Assembly: GCF_007992835.1 (NCBI RefSeq) | Contig: NZ_BKBA01000003.1 | Coordinates: 558,001-622,000, forward strand | DNA length: 64,000 nt | Direction: 5' to 3' | DNA from: Knoellia locipacati | GTDB taxonomy: Bacteria; Actinomycetota; Actinomycetes; Actinomycetales; Dermatophilaceae | Shown: positions 18,063 to 26,739 of the stretch, in pieces | Numbering within the stretch: the first letter of the stretch is position 1 | Layout of the letters: every line of letters begins with the position of its first letter | The notes under the pieces: model-generated | The model's input: the letters and a program-made list of their open reading frames with translations, nothing else | What the model was told of the DNA's origin: nothing | The model's database searches: none | Position numbers and translations under genes: made by a program

Positions 18063-18257
18063 ATGGGGCGCGGCCGAGCAAAAGCCAAGCAGACCAAGGT
18101 GGCACGGGAGCTCAAGTACTACAGCCCCGACACCGACCTGAGCTCGCTTGAGCGCGAACTCCACGGGAGCGCACCCTCGCTGCCGTCGACTCGGGTCGCC
18201 GAGTCCGACAGCGACGAGGACGACGACTACGACAAGTGGGCCAGCGGGCGTCGTTGA
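18063..18257 (+). CDS. DUF3073 protein
   Basis: A 64-residue protein starting GRGRAKAKQTKVARELKYYS, the hallmark of DUF3073, with an acidic tail (DSDEDDDYDKW). The basic N-terminus and acidic C-terminus suggest an RNA- or nucleoid-associated role; no function is established to my knowledge. In Streptomyces a homologue lies between purM and vdh, and here it also sits between a vdh-like gene and purM/purF. AAGGGGG lies 7 nt before the ATG. Confidence 0.88.
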   Translation: MGRGRAKAKQTKVARELKYYSPDTDLSSLERELHGSAPSLPSTRVAESDSDEDDDYDKWASGRR

Positions 18258-18343
18258 CGTCCTCCTGATCGCTCGTCCCTTCTGCGCATGACACCGTGCG
18301 CCGTGTGCCTGATGCCGACCCGGTATCTGACATGCTCACGGGC

Positions 18344-19837
18344 ATGACTGACGTGCGCACTGCCGACGCCGCCAAGCGGCTCGGCGTCGAGACCACCGGC
18401 ATCGAGATCATCGACGAGTCGGCCCGCACCGCGGCCCCTCGCGACCTCTTCTGGCCCTGGTTCGCCGCCAACGTGTCGGTGTTCGGCATCTCCTACGCCG
18501 CCTTCGTGCTCGGCTTCGGCATCTCCTTCTGGCAGGCCGTCGCCGTGACCGTCGTGGGCGTGGTCGTGTCGTTCGCCCTCTGCGGCATCATCGCCCTCGC
18601 CGGCAAGCGGGGCTCGGCGCCGACCATGGTGCTCTCGCGCGCCGCCTTCGGGGTCAAGGGACAGAAGGTGCCGGGCGTCATCTCCTGGCTCACCTCGATC
18701 GGCTGGGAGACGTTCCTCGCGATTCTCGCCGTCCTCGCGACCGCGACGATCTTCGACCGCCTCGGCTGGGGTGGGGGGACCACGACCAAGGTCATCGCCG
18801 CCATCGTCGTCGCAGCGATGATCGTCCTCGCGGCCGTCGCGGGCTACCACGTCATCATGCGGATGCAGTCGGTCCTCACGTGGGTCACCGGCGCCATCAC
18901 GCTGCTCTACGTCGCCATGACCGTCCAGCACGTCGACTGGTCGGCGGTCTCGAGCCTGCCCTCGGGCGACATCGGCGCGGTCATCGGCGCCCTCGTCCTC
19001 GTCATGACCGGCTTCGGCCTCGGCTGGATCAACATCGCCGCTGACTGGTCCCGCTACCAGCGCCGCGATGCCAGCGGTGCCGCCATCGTCGGCTGGAACA
19101 CCTTCGGCGGGGCCCTCGCCCCGGCCCTGCTGGTCTGCTACGGCCTCGCCCTCGCCGGCTCCGACAAGGACGTCCTCACGGGCATCGGCGCGGACCCGAT
19201 CGGCACCCTCGCCACCCTGCTGCCCACGTGGGTGCTCGTGCCCTTCCTCCTCGCCGCGATCCTCTCGCTCGTCTCGGGCGCCGTCCTCGGCATCTACTCG
19301 TCCGGACTCACCCTGCTCTCGCTCGGCGTGCGGATCCCCCGCCCGATGGCGGCCCTCGTCGACGGCGTCATCCTCACCCTCGGCACGTTCTACGTCGTCT
19401 TCGTCGCCCAGAGCTTCATCAACCCGTTCCAGTCCTTCCTCATCACCCTGGGCGTGCCGCTCGCCTCGTGGGCGGGGATCATGATCGCCGACATCGCGCT
19501 GCGCAAACGCGACTACGACGACGACGCCCTGTTCGACTCCTCCGGCCGCTACGGCGCCTTCGACTGGGTGTCGATCGGGACGATGGTCGTCGCCTCGGTG
19601 CTCGGCTGGGGCCTCGTGGTCAACAACTTCGCCGACGACGCGACCTGGAACAACTGGCAGGGCTTCCTCCTCGACCCGCTCGGTCTCGGCACGTTCGTCG
19701 AGGACCCGGCCGGCTCGTACTGGGAGGGCACGTTCGCCTACGCCAACCTCGGCGTCCTGCTCGCCCTCGTGCTCTCGTTCGTCGTCACCTATGTCGCGCG
19801 CCGTGGGAAGGTCACTCGCCAGGAGCAGTCCGCGTGA
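18344..19837 (+). CDS. NCS1-family purine/pyrimidine (cytosine/allantoin) permease
   Basis: A 497-residue transporter with about 12 membrane segments. The NCS1 signature is visible in FWPWFAANVSVFGISYAAF, WNTFGGALAP and NIAADWSRYQRR. These transporters import cytosine, allantoin, hydantoins or related bases. ATG 18344 lies 7 nt after CATGCT (18331-18336), a possible leaderless -10 box. Its stop overlaps the GTG of an isochorismatase-like hydrolase gene (GTGA), so the hydrolase may act on the imported compound or its product. Confidence 0.88.
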   Translation: MTDVRTADAAKRLGVETTGIEIIDESARTAAPRDLFWPWFAANVSVFGISYAAFVLGFGISFWQAVAVTVVGVVVSFALCGIIALAGKRGSAPTMVLSRAAFGVKGQKVPGVISWLTSIGWETFLAILAVLATATIFDRLGWGGGTTTKVIAAIVVAAMIVLAAVAGYHVIMRMQSVLTWVTGAITLLYVAMTVQHVDWSAVSSLPSGDIGAVIGALVLVMTGFGLGWINIAADWSRYQRRDASGAAIVGWNTFGGALAPALLVCYGLALAGSDKDVLTGIGADPIGTLATLLPTWVLVPFLLAAILSLVSGAVLGIYSSGLTLLSLGVRIPRPMAALVDGVILTLGTFYVVFVAQSFINPFQSFLITLGVPLASWAGIMIADIALRKRDYDDDALFDSSGRYGAFDWVSIGTMVVASVLGWGLVVNNFADDATWNNWQGFLLDPLGLGTFVEDPAGSYWEGTFAYANLGVLLALVLSFVVTYVARRGKVTRQEQSA

Positions 19838-20406
19838 GCACCGCGGGAGCCCTCCCGACCGTGCCCGTCGACGAGGTCGAGCCGCTCGAGGACGAGTGGC
19901 TCGTCGTCATCGACCCCCAGGCCGTCTTCGCCGACCCCGCGACCAGCCCGTGGGGCTCACCGATGTGGGCGGAGACGGTGCCGCGCATCGGTCGTCTCGC
20001 GACGGCATACGAGGGTCGGGTCGTCGTGACGCGGTTCGTCGCGGACCCGGGGCTCGGCGGGTCATGGGCCGACTACTACGACGACTGGCAGTTCGCGCTC
20101 GTCCCGGGGACGGACCCCCTGTATGCCGTGGTGCCCGAGCTCGTGGACCTCGCCGACCACGTCGTCACCGAGCCGACGTTCGGCAAGTGGACGCGGGGGC
20201 TGCGCGCGGTCATCGGTGAGCAGCCGAGGCTCGCGCTCGCCGGTGTCGCCACCGACTGCTGCGTCATCTCCACCGCGCTGCCGGCAGCCGATGCGGGTGC
20301 GAGCGTGCGCGTCGTGGCCCAAGCCTGCGCCGGGTCGACCCTCGCGATGCACGAGCAGGCGCTCGGCGCGATGAGCATGTTCGCCCCGCAGGTGACGATC
20401 GTCTGA
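19834..20406 (+). CDS. Isochorismatase-like cysteine hydrolase
   Basis: A 190-residue hydrolase of the isochorismatase superfamily. The catalytic triad is visible: Asp in VVIDPQAVF, Lys in TFGKWTRGL and Cys in AGVATDCCVISTAL. Members hydrolyse amides such as nicotinamide, ureidoacrylate or N-carbamoyl compounds. The coupling to an NCS1 permease gene favours a role in nucleobase or hydantoin breakdown, but the substrate is not proven by sequence. Confidence 0.85.
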   Translation: MSTAGALPTVPVDEVEPLEDEWLVVIDPQAVFADPATSPWGSPMWAETVPRIGRLATAYEGRVVVTRFVADPGLGGSWADYYDDWQFALVPGTDPLYAVVPELVDLADHVVTEPTFGKWTRGLRAVIGEQPRLALAGVATDCCVISTALPAADAGASVRVVAQACAGSTLAMHEQALGAMSMFAPQVTIV

Positions 20407-20411
20407 GCCCG

Positions 20412-20435
20412 GGCGTCCTTGGCTCAGAGGACGCC
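20412..20435. terminator. Bidirectional hairpin between convergent genes
   Basis: GGCGTCC (20412-20418) and GGACGCC (20429-20435) form a 7-bp stem around a 10-nt loop. It spans the junction of the hydrolase gene and the leftward membrane-protein gene, so it could end both transcripts. Confidence 0.4.
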
Positions 20436-20789
20436 GGTGACCGCGAGCACGACGGCGCCGACGACCACACCGAGCAGCCCTGCCGTGACGCCGACCGCCC
20501 TCGCAGCCACCGCCTCCCCGCGCGCCAGCAGCGCCGCGGCACCCAGCCCGACACCCCACCCGCCGACGAGGCCGGGGATCGTGCTGACGGCGAGACCACC
20601 GACGTCGACCGACCCGACGTCACGCGCCGCGATCGCCTCGATCGTGGAGCCGACGAGCCACGCGGCCACGACGACGAGGGCCAGGTAGGCCGCGAGCACG
20701 ACCGTCGCGAGCGCGAGGACGCCGACCGACCAACGCCGGGCCACGCGCGGTGCGGTGGGGACGGGGCTCGGGTCGATCGCGACGGTCAC
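20424..20789 (-). CDS. Small membrane protein of unknown function
   Basis: A 121-residue protein with three or four hydrophobic segments, the first being LALATVVLAAYLALVVVAAW, and a Gly-rich middle (GLVGGWGVGLGAAALLARG). I do not recognise the family. It lies downstream of purM in the opposite direction to the hydrolase gene and is separated from purM by 48 nt. Confidence 0.65.
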   Translation of the reverse strand: MTVAIDPSPVPTAPRVARRWSVGVLALATVVLAAYLALVVVAAWLVGSTIEAIAARDVGSVDVGGLAVSTIPGLVGGWGVGLGAAALLARGEAVAARAVGVTAGLLGVVVGAVVLAVTGVL

Positions 20790-20837
20790 CCTCAGATGAT
20801 GGACGCCACCGCCGCCCCGTGTCCTGAGGTCGGCTGC

Positions 20838-21959
20838 TCAGGCCGGGTGCGAACCGACGACCTGGACCGAGCCGCCGTCGACGCCCTTGGCGCCTTGGAC
20901 GACCTCGATGCCGTCCTCGACCCGGGCACTCTCGAGCGCCGTGACCTCACCCATCGTCCACGCGGTCAGGCCGCGGCCGGCGAGGGTGCGGACGGCGAGG
21001 TCGACCTGGTCGGCGGGCAGCATCGCCACGAAGCCGACCCCCATGTTGAGGGTGCGCTCGATGTCGGCCTGCGGGACCTGGCCGAGTCGCTGGACGGTCG
21101 AGAAGACCGGGGGCGGCGTCCACGTCGAGCGGTCGACGCGGGCGAAGACCTGGCTCGGGAGGACGCGGGCGAGGTTGGCCGCGAGCCCTCCACCGGTGAC
21201 GTGCGACAGCGCGTGCAGGTCGATGCCGTCGGTGCGGATGAGCTCGAGCAGGTCGAGCGAGTAGACGTGGGTGGGCTCGAGCAGCTCCTCGCCGAGCGTG
21301 CGGCCGAACTCGTCGACGTGCCGGTCGAGCTGCCAGCCGGCGTGGGCGACCACCTTGCGGACGAGCGAGTAGCCGTTGGAGTGCAGGCCCGAGCTCGCAA
21401 TCCCGAGCACGACGTCACCCGGCTGCACGCGCTGCGGGCCGAGGACGTCGGCGTGCTCGACGACACCGGTGGCGGCGCCCGCGACGTCGTACTCGTCGGG
21501 GTCGAGCAGGCCCGGGTGCTCGGCCGTCTCGCCTCCCACGAGGGCGACACCGGCCTGCTCGCAGGCCCGGGCGATGCCACCGACGATGGCGGCGATGCGC
21601 TCGGGGACGACCTTGCCGGTCGCGATGTAGTCGGTCATGAAGAGCGGTTCGGCGCCACAGACGACGATGTCGTCGACGACCATGCCGACGAGGTCGAAGC
21701 CGATCGTGTCGTGCTTGTCGAGCGCCTGGGCGATGGCGACCTTGGTGCCGACCCCGTCGGTGCTCGTCGCGAGGACCGGGCGCTCCATCCGGGCGATCGC
21801 GCTGGCGTCGAACATGCCCGCGAAGCCACCGAGCCCCCCGAGGACCTCGGGTCGGGTCGCCCGGCGCACGTCGGCCTTCATGAGCTCGACGGCCTTGTCA
21901 CCCGCCTCGACGTCGACTCCGGCCGCGGCATAGGTGATCTGTTCGCCCTGGTCACTCAC
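20838..21959 (-). CDS. purM: Phosphoribosylformylglycinamidine cyclo-ligase (AIR synthetase)
   Basis: A 373-residue enzyme that closes FGAM to aminoimidazole ribotide with ATP. Family motifs include TYAAAGVDVEAGDKAVE, VLATSTDGVGTKVAIA, FDLVGMVVDDIVVCGAEP, ALVGGETAEHPG and SHVTGGGLAANLARVLP. GTG 21959 is supported by a TAGGCT -10 box (21967-21972 on this strand) 7 nt upstream, giving a leaderless transcript separate from purF even though only 16 nt lie between the two genes. Confidence 0.95.
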   Translation of the reverse strand: MSDQGEQITYAAAGVDVEAGDKAVELMKADVRRATRPEVLGGLGGFAGMFDASAIARMERPVLATSTDGVGTKVAIAQALDKHDTIGFDLVGMVVDDIVVCGAEPLFMTDYIATGKVVPERIAAIVGGIARACEQAGVALVGGETAEHPGLLDPDEYDVAGAATGVVEHADVLGPQRVQPGDVVLGIASSGLHSNGYSLVRKVVAHAGWQLDRHVDEFGRTLGEELLEPTHVYSLDLLELIRTDGIDLHALSHVTGGGLAANLARVLPSQVFARVDRSTWTPPPVFSTVQRLGQVPQADIERTLNMGVGFVAMLPADQVDLAVRTLAGRGLTAWTMGEVTALESARVEDGIEVVQGAKGVDGGSVQVVGSHPA

Positions 21960-21975
21960 GTCGGCCAGCCTAGGG

Positions 21976-23550
21976 TCAGGGACGGCGGACGGCCTCGGCC
22001 GCCCCGCCCGATGCGGTGACCGACACGCGGTCGACGTCGAGGGTGCCGGTCTCGGTCGCGTCGGTGATGCCCTCGTCGACGGGGAACTCGAGCTCGAGCA
22101 GCCCCTTGCCGAGACGGTCCGAGGACGGGAGCTCGATCGGGTAGGTCCCGGTGAAGCACGCCGAGCACAGCCGCTCGGGCTCCTGCTCGGTCGCCGCGAT
22201 CATCCCCTCCTCGGAGATGTAGCCGAGCGAGTCGGCGCCGATCGAGTTGCAGACCTCCTCGACCCCGATGCCCGTGGCGATGAGCTCGGCCCGGGTCGCG
22301 AAGTCGATGCCGTAGAAGCAGGGCCAGCGCACCGGCGGCGACGAGATGCGGACGTGCACCTCTGCCGCCCCGGCCTCACGCAGCATCCGGACGAGCGCCC
22401 GCTGGGTGTTGCCCCGCACGATCGAGTCGTCGACGACAATGAGGCGCTTGCCCTTGATGACCTCGCGCAGCGGGTTGAGCTTGAGCCGGATGCCGAGCTG
22501 GCGGATCGTCTGGGACGGTGCGATGAACGTGCGGCCGACGTAGGCGTTCTTGACCAGGCCCTGCCCGTAGGGGATGCCCGACTCCTGCGCGTAGCCGATC
22601 GCTGCCGGCGTGCCCGACTCCGGCGTCGGCATGACGAGATCGGCCTCGACGGGGTGCTCGCGCGCGAGGGTGCGGCCCATCTCGACCCGGGCCTCGTGGA
22701 CGACACGGCCGTTGATGGTGGTGTCCGGTCGCGCGAGGTAGACGTACTCGAAGACGCAGCCCTTGCGGTCGGTCTCGGCGAAGCGCTGCGAGCGCAGCCC
22801 GTCCTCGTCGATGGCGATGAGCTCGCCGGGCTCGACCTCGCGGATGAACGACGCACCGACGATGTCGAGCGCCGCCGTCTCGGACGCGACGACCCAGCCC
22901 CGCTCGAGGCGACCCAGGACGAGGGGACGGATCCCCTGCGGGTCGCGGGCGGCATACAGGGTGTGCTCGTTCATGAAGACGAAGCAGAAGGCCCCGCGCA
23001 GCTTGGGCAGGACCTCGAGGGCGGCGTCCTCGACGGTCCGGTCGGGGTCGGCGGTGAGCAGGGCGGTGACGAGCGCGGTGTCGGTCGTGTTGCCGCGGCC
23101 GATCTCACCGCGGTGGCGGGCCTCGCCGGTGGCCTCGTCGACGAGGTCGCGCAGCTCGGCCGAGTTGATGAGGTTGCCGTTGTGGGCCAGGGCGAGGGTG
23201 CCGCCGTCATGACCGCCGAGCGTGGGCTGGGCGTTCTCCCAGGTGGAGGCGCCGGTGGTCGAGTAGCGGCAGTGCCCGATCGCGAGGTGACCCTTGAGCG
23301 AGCCGAGCGACCGCTCGTCGAAGACCTGTGAGACGAGCCCCATGTCCTTGTAGACGAGGAGGCGGCGACCGTCGCTCGCGGCGATGCCGGCGGACTCCTG
23401 CCCGCGGTGCTGCAGGGCGTAGAGCCCGTAGTAGGTCAGCTTGGCGACGTCCTCGCCGGGAGCCCAGACCCCGAACACGCCACAGGCGTCCTGGGGGCCC
23501 TTCTCGCCGGGCATGAGGTCGTGGGTCAGTCGTCCGTCTCCGCGTGCCAC
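21976..23550 (-). CDS. purF: Amidophosphoribosyltransferase
   Basis: A 524-residue enzyme that commits PRPP to purine synthesis. A short propeptide precedes the nucleophilic Cys in DACGVFGVWAPGEDVA, and YALQHRGQESAGIA and GHCRYSTTGAS are glutaminase motifs. The PRPP site is IVVDDSIVRGNTQ. Cys residues in CVFEYVYLARPD, PCFYGID and CSACFTGTYP fit the [4Fe-4S]-containing, propeptide-processed class. GTG 23550 has GACACT (23557-23562 on this strand) 6 nt upstream, a leaderless arrangement; an ATG 33 nt inside is an alternative. Confidence 0.95.
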   Translation of the reverse strand: MARGDGRLTHDLMPGEKGPQDACGVFGVWAPGEDVAKLTYYGLYALQHRGQESAGIAASDGRRLLVYKDMGLVSQVFDERSLGSLKGHLAIGHCRYSTTGASTWENAQPTLGGHDGGTLALAHNGNLINSAELRDLVDEATGEARHRGEIGRGNTTDTALVTALLTADPDRTVEDAALEVLPKLRGAFCFVFMNEHTLYAARDPQGIRPLVLGRLERGWVVASETAALDIVGASFIREVEPGELIAIDEDGLRSQRFAETDRKGCVFEYVYLARPDTTINGRVVHEARVEMGRTLAREHPVEADLVMPTPESGTPAAIGYAQESGIPYGQGLVKNAYVGRTFIAPSQTIRQLGIRLKLNPLREVIKGKRLIVVDDSIVRGNTQRALVRMLREAGAAEVHVRISSPPVRWPCFYGIDFATRAELIATGIGVEEVCNSIGADSLGYISEEGMIAATEQEPERLCSACFTGTYPIELPSSDRLGKGLLELEFPVDEGITDATETGTLDVDRVSVTASGGAAEAVRRP

Positions 23551-23605
23551 ACTCCCAGTGTCCCACGATCTCGCGGGACCCCGACCGCGGTGCCGCCCTG
23601 CGGAC

Positions 23606-23632
23606 CCATCCGTCGCGGGCACCGCTCCGAAT
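23606..23632 (+). promoter_or_regulatory. SigK-type promoter of the molybdopterin oxidoreductase gene
   Basis: CCATCC (23606-23611) and CCGAAT (23627-23632) are 15 nt apart, with ATG 23641 8 nt after the -10. The elements match, as I recall it, the mycobacterial SigK consensus CCATCC/CCGAAT. An identical pair precedes the fasciclin gene, and sigK itself lies 2.5 kb downstream. Confidence 0.75.
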
Positions 23633-23640
23633 GGCTTGGC

Positions 23641-25227
23641 ATGGACGCTCCCGTTCCTCCGTCGCAACCCCGCTGGCCGTATGCCGTCAGCGGCCTCCTC
23701 GCCGCGGCCGCCGGTGCCGCGGCCGGTCACCTCGTGGCCGCTCTCGTCGCCCCCGAATCCTCGCCCGTGCTCGCTGTGGGCTCGCAGGTCATCGACGCGA
23801 CCCCCACCCCCGTCAAGGAGTGGGCCGTGCGCACGATGGGGACGAACGACAAGCCGATCCTCATCGGCAGCGTCGCGGTCGTCACCCTGCTGCTCGCGAC
23901 GGTCGCCGGGCTCGTGTCCCGCAAGCGGCCCCTGCTCGGCCGGCTCGTCATCGTCGGCCTCGCGGCCCTCGCTGCTGCCGCCGCGGTGCTCCGGCCCACG
24001 GCCGGCCAGCTCGACGTCGTCCCCGGCCTCGTCACCGGACTCGTCGGTGTCGGGGCCCTGGCCCTGCTGCTCTCACGCATTCCCAAGGCGCAGGCCGCCG
24101 GGGTCGCGCAGACCGCACGGCCCGAGAGCCCGACCGACCACAACGCGCGGGGGACCGGCGAGCCCGTCACGAGCGGGCGACGCACCTTCCTCCTCGCCGC
24201 GGGTGGGACTGCGGTCGGCGCCGCCGCCGTCGGTGCGCTCGGCCAGAAGCTCACCGCCGAGGCCATCTCGCCGTCGACCATCACGCTCCCCGCCCCCTCC
24301 CAGACCCTCGCCCCGCTCCAGGCGGGCATCGAGGGCAAGGTCAAGGGACTCGCTCCCTGGCGCACGCCCAACAAGGACTTCTACCGCATCGACACCGCCC
24401 TCGTGATCCCCCGGGTCGACGTCGACTCGTGGAAGCTCACCATCGACGGGTCCGTCGACAAGCCGTTCAGCATCGACTTCGCCGAGCTCTCGGGCATGGA
24501 CCTCGTCGAGAAGGACATCACGATGTGCTGCGTGAGCAACGAGGTCGGCGGCCCCTACATCGGCGGAGCCCGCTGGCTCGGTGTCCCGGTGCGGCAGCTG
24601 CTCGAGCGGGCTGGTGTCCGCGACGACGCCGACCAGATCCTCAGCACGTCCGTCGACGGCATGACCATCTCGACGCCGGTCCAGGCGCTCATGGACGACC
24701 GCGACGCGTTGGTCGCCATCGGCATGAACGGCGAGCCGCTCCCCCGCCGCCACGGCTACCCCGTGCGACTCGTGACCCCCGGTCTCTACGGCTTCGTCGG
24801 CTCGACCAAGTGGCTCGAGCGCCTCACCGCGACGACGTACGCCGCCAAGAAGGCCTACTGGACCGAGCGCGACTGGGCCATCGACGGACGGATCCTCACC
24901 CAGTCGAGGATCGACACCCCTCGCGGCCTGGCCAACCTCAAGGTCGGCGAGAACGTCATCGGCGGTGTCGCCTGGGCCCAAGGCCGCGGGATCGCCAAGG
25001 TCGAGGTCCGGATCGACGAGGGCCCATGGCAGGAGGCCACGCTCGGCCCCGACGCCAACGTCGACTACTGGCGGCAGTGGTACTTCCCGTGGAAGGCGAC
25101 CGCGGGCCGGCACGAGCTCACCGTCCGCGCCACCGACCTCACCGGTGCGGTCCAGACCGACAAGCGCGCCGAGCCCTTCCCCCGCGGCGCTACGGGCTGG
25201 CACTCCATCCCCGTCCTCGTCGACTGA
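23641..25227 (+). CDS. Membrane-anchored molybdopterin-dependent oxidoreductase (sulfite oxidase-like)
   Basis: A 528-residue protein. Four membrane segments (about residues 14-37, 72-92, 101-118, 127-145) are followed by a twin-arginine-like segment GRRTFLLAAGG and a periplasm-side oxidoreductase domain. Cys296-Cys297 in DITMCCVSNEVGGPYIGG supplies the Mo ligand of the sulfite oxidase fold; a dimerisation domain follows to the end. The substrate is unknown. The SigK-type promoter and the following fasciclin, sigK and rskA genes mark it as part of the SigK module. An intrinsic terminator follows. Confidence 0.87.
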   Translation: MDAPVPPSQPRWPYAVSGLLAAAAGAAAGHLVAALVAPESSPVLAVGSQVIDATPTPVKEWAVRTMGTNDKPILIGSVAVVTLLLATVAGLVSRKRPLLGRLVIVGLAALAAAAAVLRPTAGQLDVVPGLVTGLVGVGALALLLSRIPKAQAAGVAQTARPESPTDHNARGTGEPVTSGRRTFLLAAGGTAVGAAAVGALGQKLTAEAISPSTITLPAPSQTLAPLQAGIEGKVKGLAPWRTPNKDFYRIDTALVIPRVDVDSWKLTIDGSVDKPFSIDFAELSGMDLVEKDITMCCVSNEVGGPYIGGARWLGVPVRQLLERAGVRDDADQILSTSVDGMTISTPVQALMDDRDALVAIGMNGEPLPRRHGYPVRLVTPGLYGFVGSTKWLERLTATTYAAKKAYWTERDWAIDGRILTQSRIDTPRGLANLKVGENVIGGVAWAQGRGIAKVEVRIDEGPWQEATLGPDANVDYWRQWYFPWKATAGRHELTVRATDLTGAVQTDKRAEPFPRGATGWHSIPVLVD

Positions 25228-25285
25228 GGCGCGACCGCCTCGTCACCGCCCCACCACCTCACCTGTTCCGGCTGGTCCGGCACAC

Positions 25286-25329
25286 GCACTGTCCGGCCCG
25301 GAGATGTTCCGGGCCGGACAGTGCTTTTT
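25286..25329 (+). terminator. Intrinsic terminator after the molybdopterin oxidoreductase gene
   Basis: Arms of 17 nt (25286-25302 and 25308-25324, starting GCACTGTCCGG and ending CCGGACAGTGC) pair perfectly around the loop GATGT. A run of five T (25325-25329) follows, the only classic U-tract terminator in the window. Confidence 0.9.
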
Positions 25330-25393
25330 GCGTGACCGGCGGGACAGGGTGCGGACGGCATACGAAGAAAGTTGGAAAAGGTTGCACGAGAAC

Positions 25394-25420
25394 CCATCCG
25401 CCTGGCACGCAGCACCGAAT
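25394..25420 (+). promoter_or_regulatory. SigK-type promoter of the fasciclin gene
   Basis: CCATCC (25394-25399) and CCGAAT (25415-25420) are again exactly 15 nt apart. The fasciclin ATG is at 25456 with ACAGGAGA before it. The match in both hexamers and spacing to the promoter at 23606 is the best evidence that both genes are SigK targets. Confidence 0.78.
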
Positions 25421-25455
25421 CACGGTTGTCATCCACCCCCACACAGGAGACGATC

Positions 25456-26103
25456 ATGAAGCTCACGCACCGCCCCGCAGTCCTCGCCCTCGCCCTCGCC
25501 CTGCCCCTCGGCCTCGCGGCCTGTGGCAGCTCGGACGACACCAGCTCGGACACCGCGGCCAGCTCGTCCACCTCGGAGTCCATGAGCCCGTCCGCGAGCG
25601 CCTCCGAGTCGCCGTCCGACGCGATGATGGACAAGCCCTTCGGCGCGGCCTGCAGCCAGGTGCCCGCCACCGGCGCTGGCTCCTTCGACGGCATGATGAC
25701 CGCCCCGGTCGCCACCGCCGCGAGCGCCAACCCGCTCCTGTCGACCCTCGTCACCGCGGTCAAGTCCGCCGGTCTCGTCGACACGCTCAACAACGCCCCG
25801 GAGATCACGGTCTTCGCCCCGACCAACGACGCGTTCGCCGCCGTCCCGAAGGCGACGATGGACTCCGCGATGGCCGACCCCAAGGGTCTGCTGACCAAGG
25901 TCCTCACCAACCACGTCGTCGAGGGCAAGATCGCTCCCGACAAGCTCGCGGGTGAGCACAAGACCCTCGGCGGAGGCACGATCACCGTCGCCGGCAGTGG
26001 CGAGAACTTCACCGTCGGTGAGGCCAAGGTCATCTGCGGCAACGTCCAGACCGCCAACGCCACCGTCTACATCATCGACGGCGTTCTGCTCCCGGCTTCC
26101 TGA
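25456..26103 (+). CDS. Fasciclin (FAS1) domain lipoprotein, MPT70/MPT83-like
   Basis: A 215-residue lipoprotein. The signal peptide ends in LGLAACGSS (lipobox), followed by a Ser/Thr-rich spacer. A single FAS1 domain carries the conserved H1 motif ITVFAPTNDAFAAVP and ends LTNHVVEGKI to YIIDGVLLP. In mycobacteria the similar MPT70 and MPT83 are the main SigK-dependent products. The ATG has ACAGGAGA 7 nt upstream. It sits 33 nt before sigK. Confidence 0.9.
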   Translation: MKLTHRPAVLALALALPLGLAACGSSDDTSSDTAASSSTSESMSPSASASESPSDAMMDKPFGAACSQVPATGAGSFDGMMTAPVATAASANPLLSTLVTAVKSAGLVDTLNNAPEITVFAPTNDAFAAVPKATMDSAMADPKGLLTKVLTNHVVEGKIAPDKLAGEHKTLGGGTITVAGSGENFTVGEAKVICGNVQTANATVYIIDGVLLPAS

Positions 26104-26136
26104 CCGGCGAGCACCCCGAGGGGAACGTAGGCAATC

Positions 26137-26739
26137 ATGGTCATCATGGCAGCGGTCGGTAGTGGAGATGAGTCCTTGCCGACCGCTGCCGTGGGGCCGG
26201 ACCTCGGGAGCCTGCTGACGCGGTCGGCGCGTGGCGACGAGGGCGCGTTCGCCGAGCTCTACGACGCCACCGCCGCACGGCTCCACGGTCTCGTCGTCCG
26301 GGTCGTCCGCGACCGGGCGCAGAGCGAGGAGGTCACGCAGGAGGCGTTCCTCGACATCTGGACGCACTGCACCCGCTTCGACCCCGCCAAGGGGTCACCG
26401 CTCTCGTGGATGCTCACCATCGCGCACCGCAAGGCCGTCGACCGGGTCCGCTCGGCCGAGGCCAGCAAGGCGCGCGAGGTGACCTACGAGGTCACGACCA
26501 CCGAGCGCGAGCACGACTCGACGCTCGAGAAGGTCGAGGTGCGCCTCGACCAGCAACGGGTGCGTAGGGCCCTGGCCACGCTCACCGACACGCAACGTGG
26601 CGCAGTCGAGCTGGCCTACCTCGGCGGCCACACGCACACCGAGGTGGCAGCGCTCCTCGGCATCCCGCTCGGGACCGCGAAGACACGGATCCGAGACGGA
26701 CTCATTCGACTTCGAGACACCTTGGAGGTGACGGCATGA
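26137..26739 (+). CDS. sigK: ECF RNA polymerase sigma factor SigK
   Basis: A 200-residue sigma-70 family member with region 2 (GDEGAFAELYDATAARLHG, then EEVTQEAFLDIWTH) and region 4 (LTDTQRGAVELAYLGGHTH, then LGIPLGTAKTRIRDG). FDPAKGSPLSWMLTIAHRKA is close to the mycobacterial SigK. Its stop overlaps the rskA start (ATGA). ATG 26137 and ATG 26146 are both possible starts. The neighbouring fasciclin and molybdopterin oxidoreductase genes carry the promoters it should read; sigK itself has no such promoter and is probably reached by readthrough from the fasciclin gene, giving positive feedback. Confidence 0.88.
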   Translation: MVIMAAVGSGDESLPTAAVGPDLGSLLTRSARGDEGAFAELYDATAARLHGLVVRVVRDRAQSEEVTQEAFLDIWTHCTRFDPAKGSPLSWMLTIAHRKAVDRVRSAEASKAREVTYEVTTTEREHDSTLEKVEVRLDQQRVRRALATLTDTQRGAVELAYLGGHTHTEVAALLGIPLGTAKTRIRDGLIRLRDTLEVTA

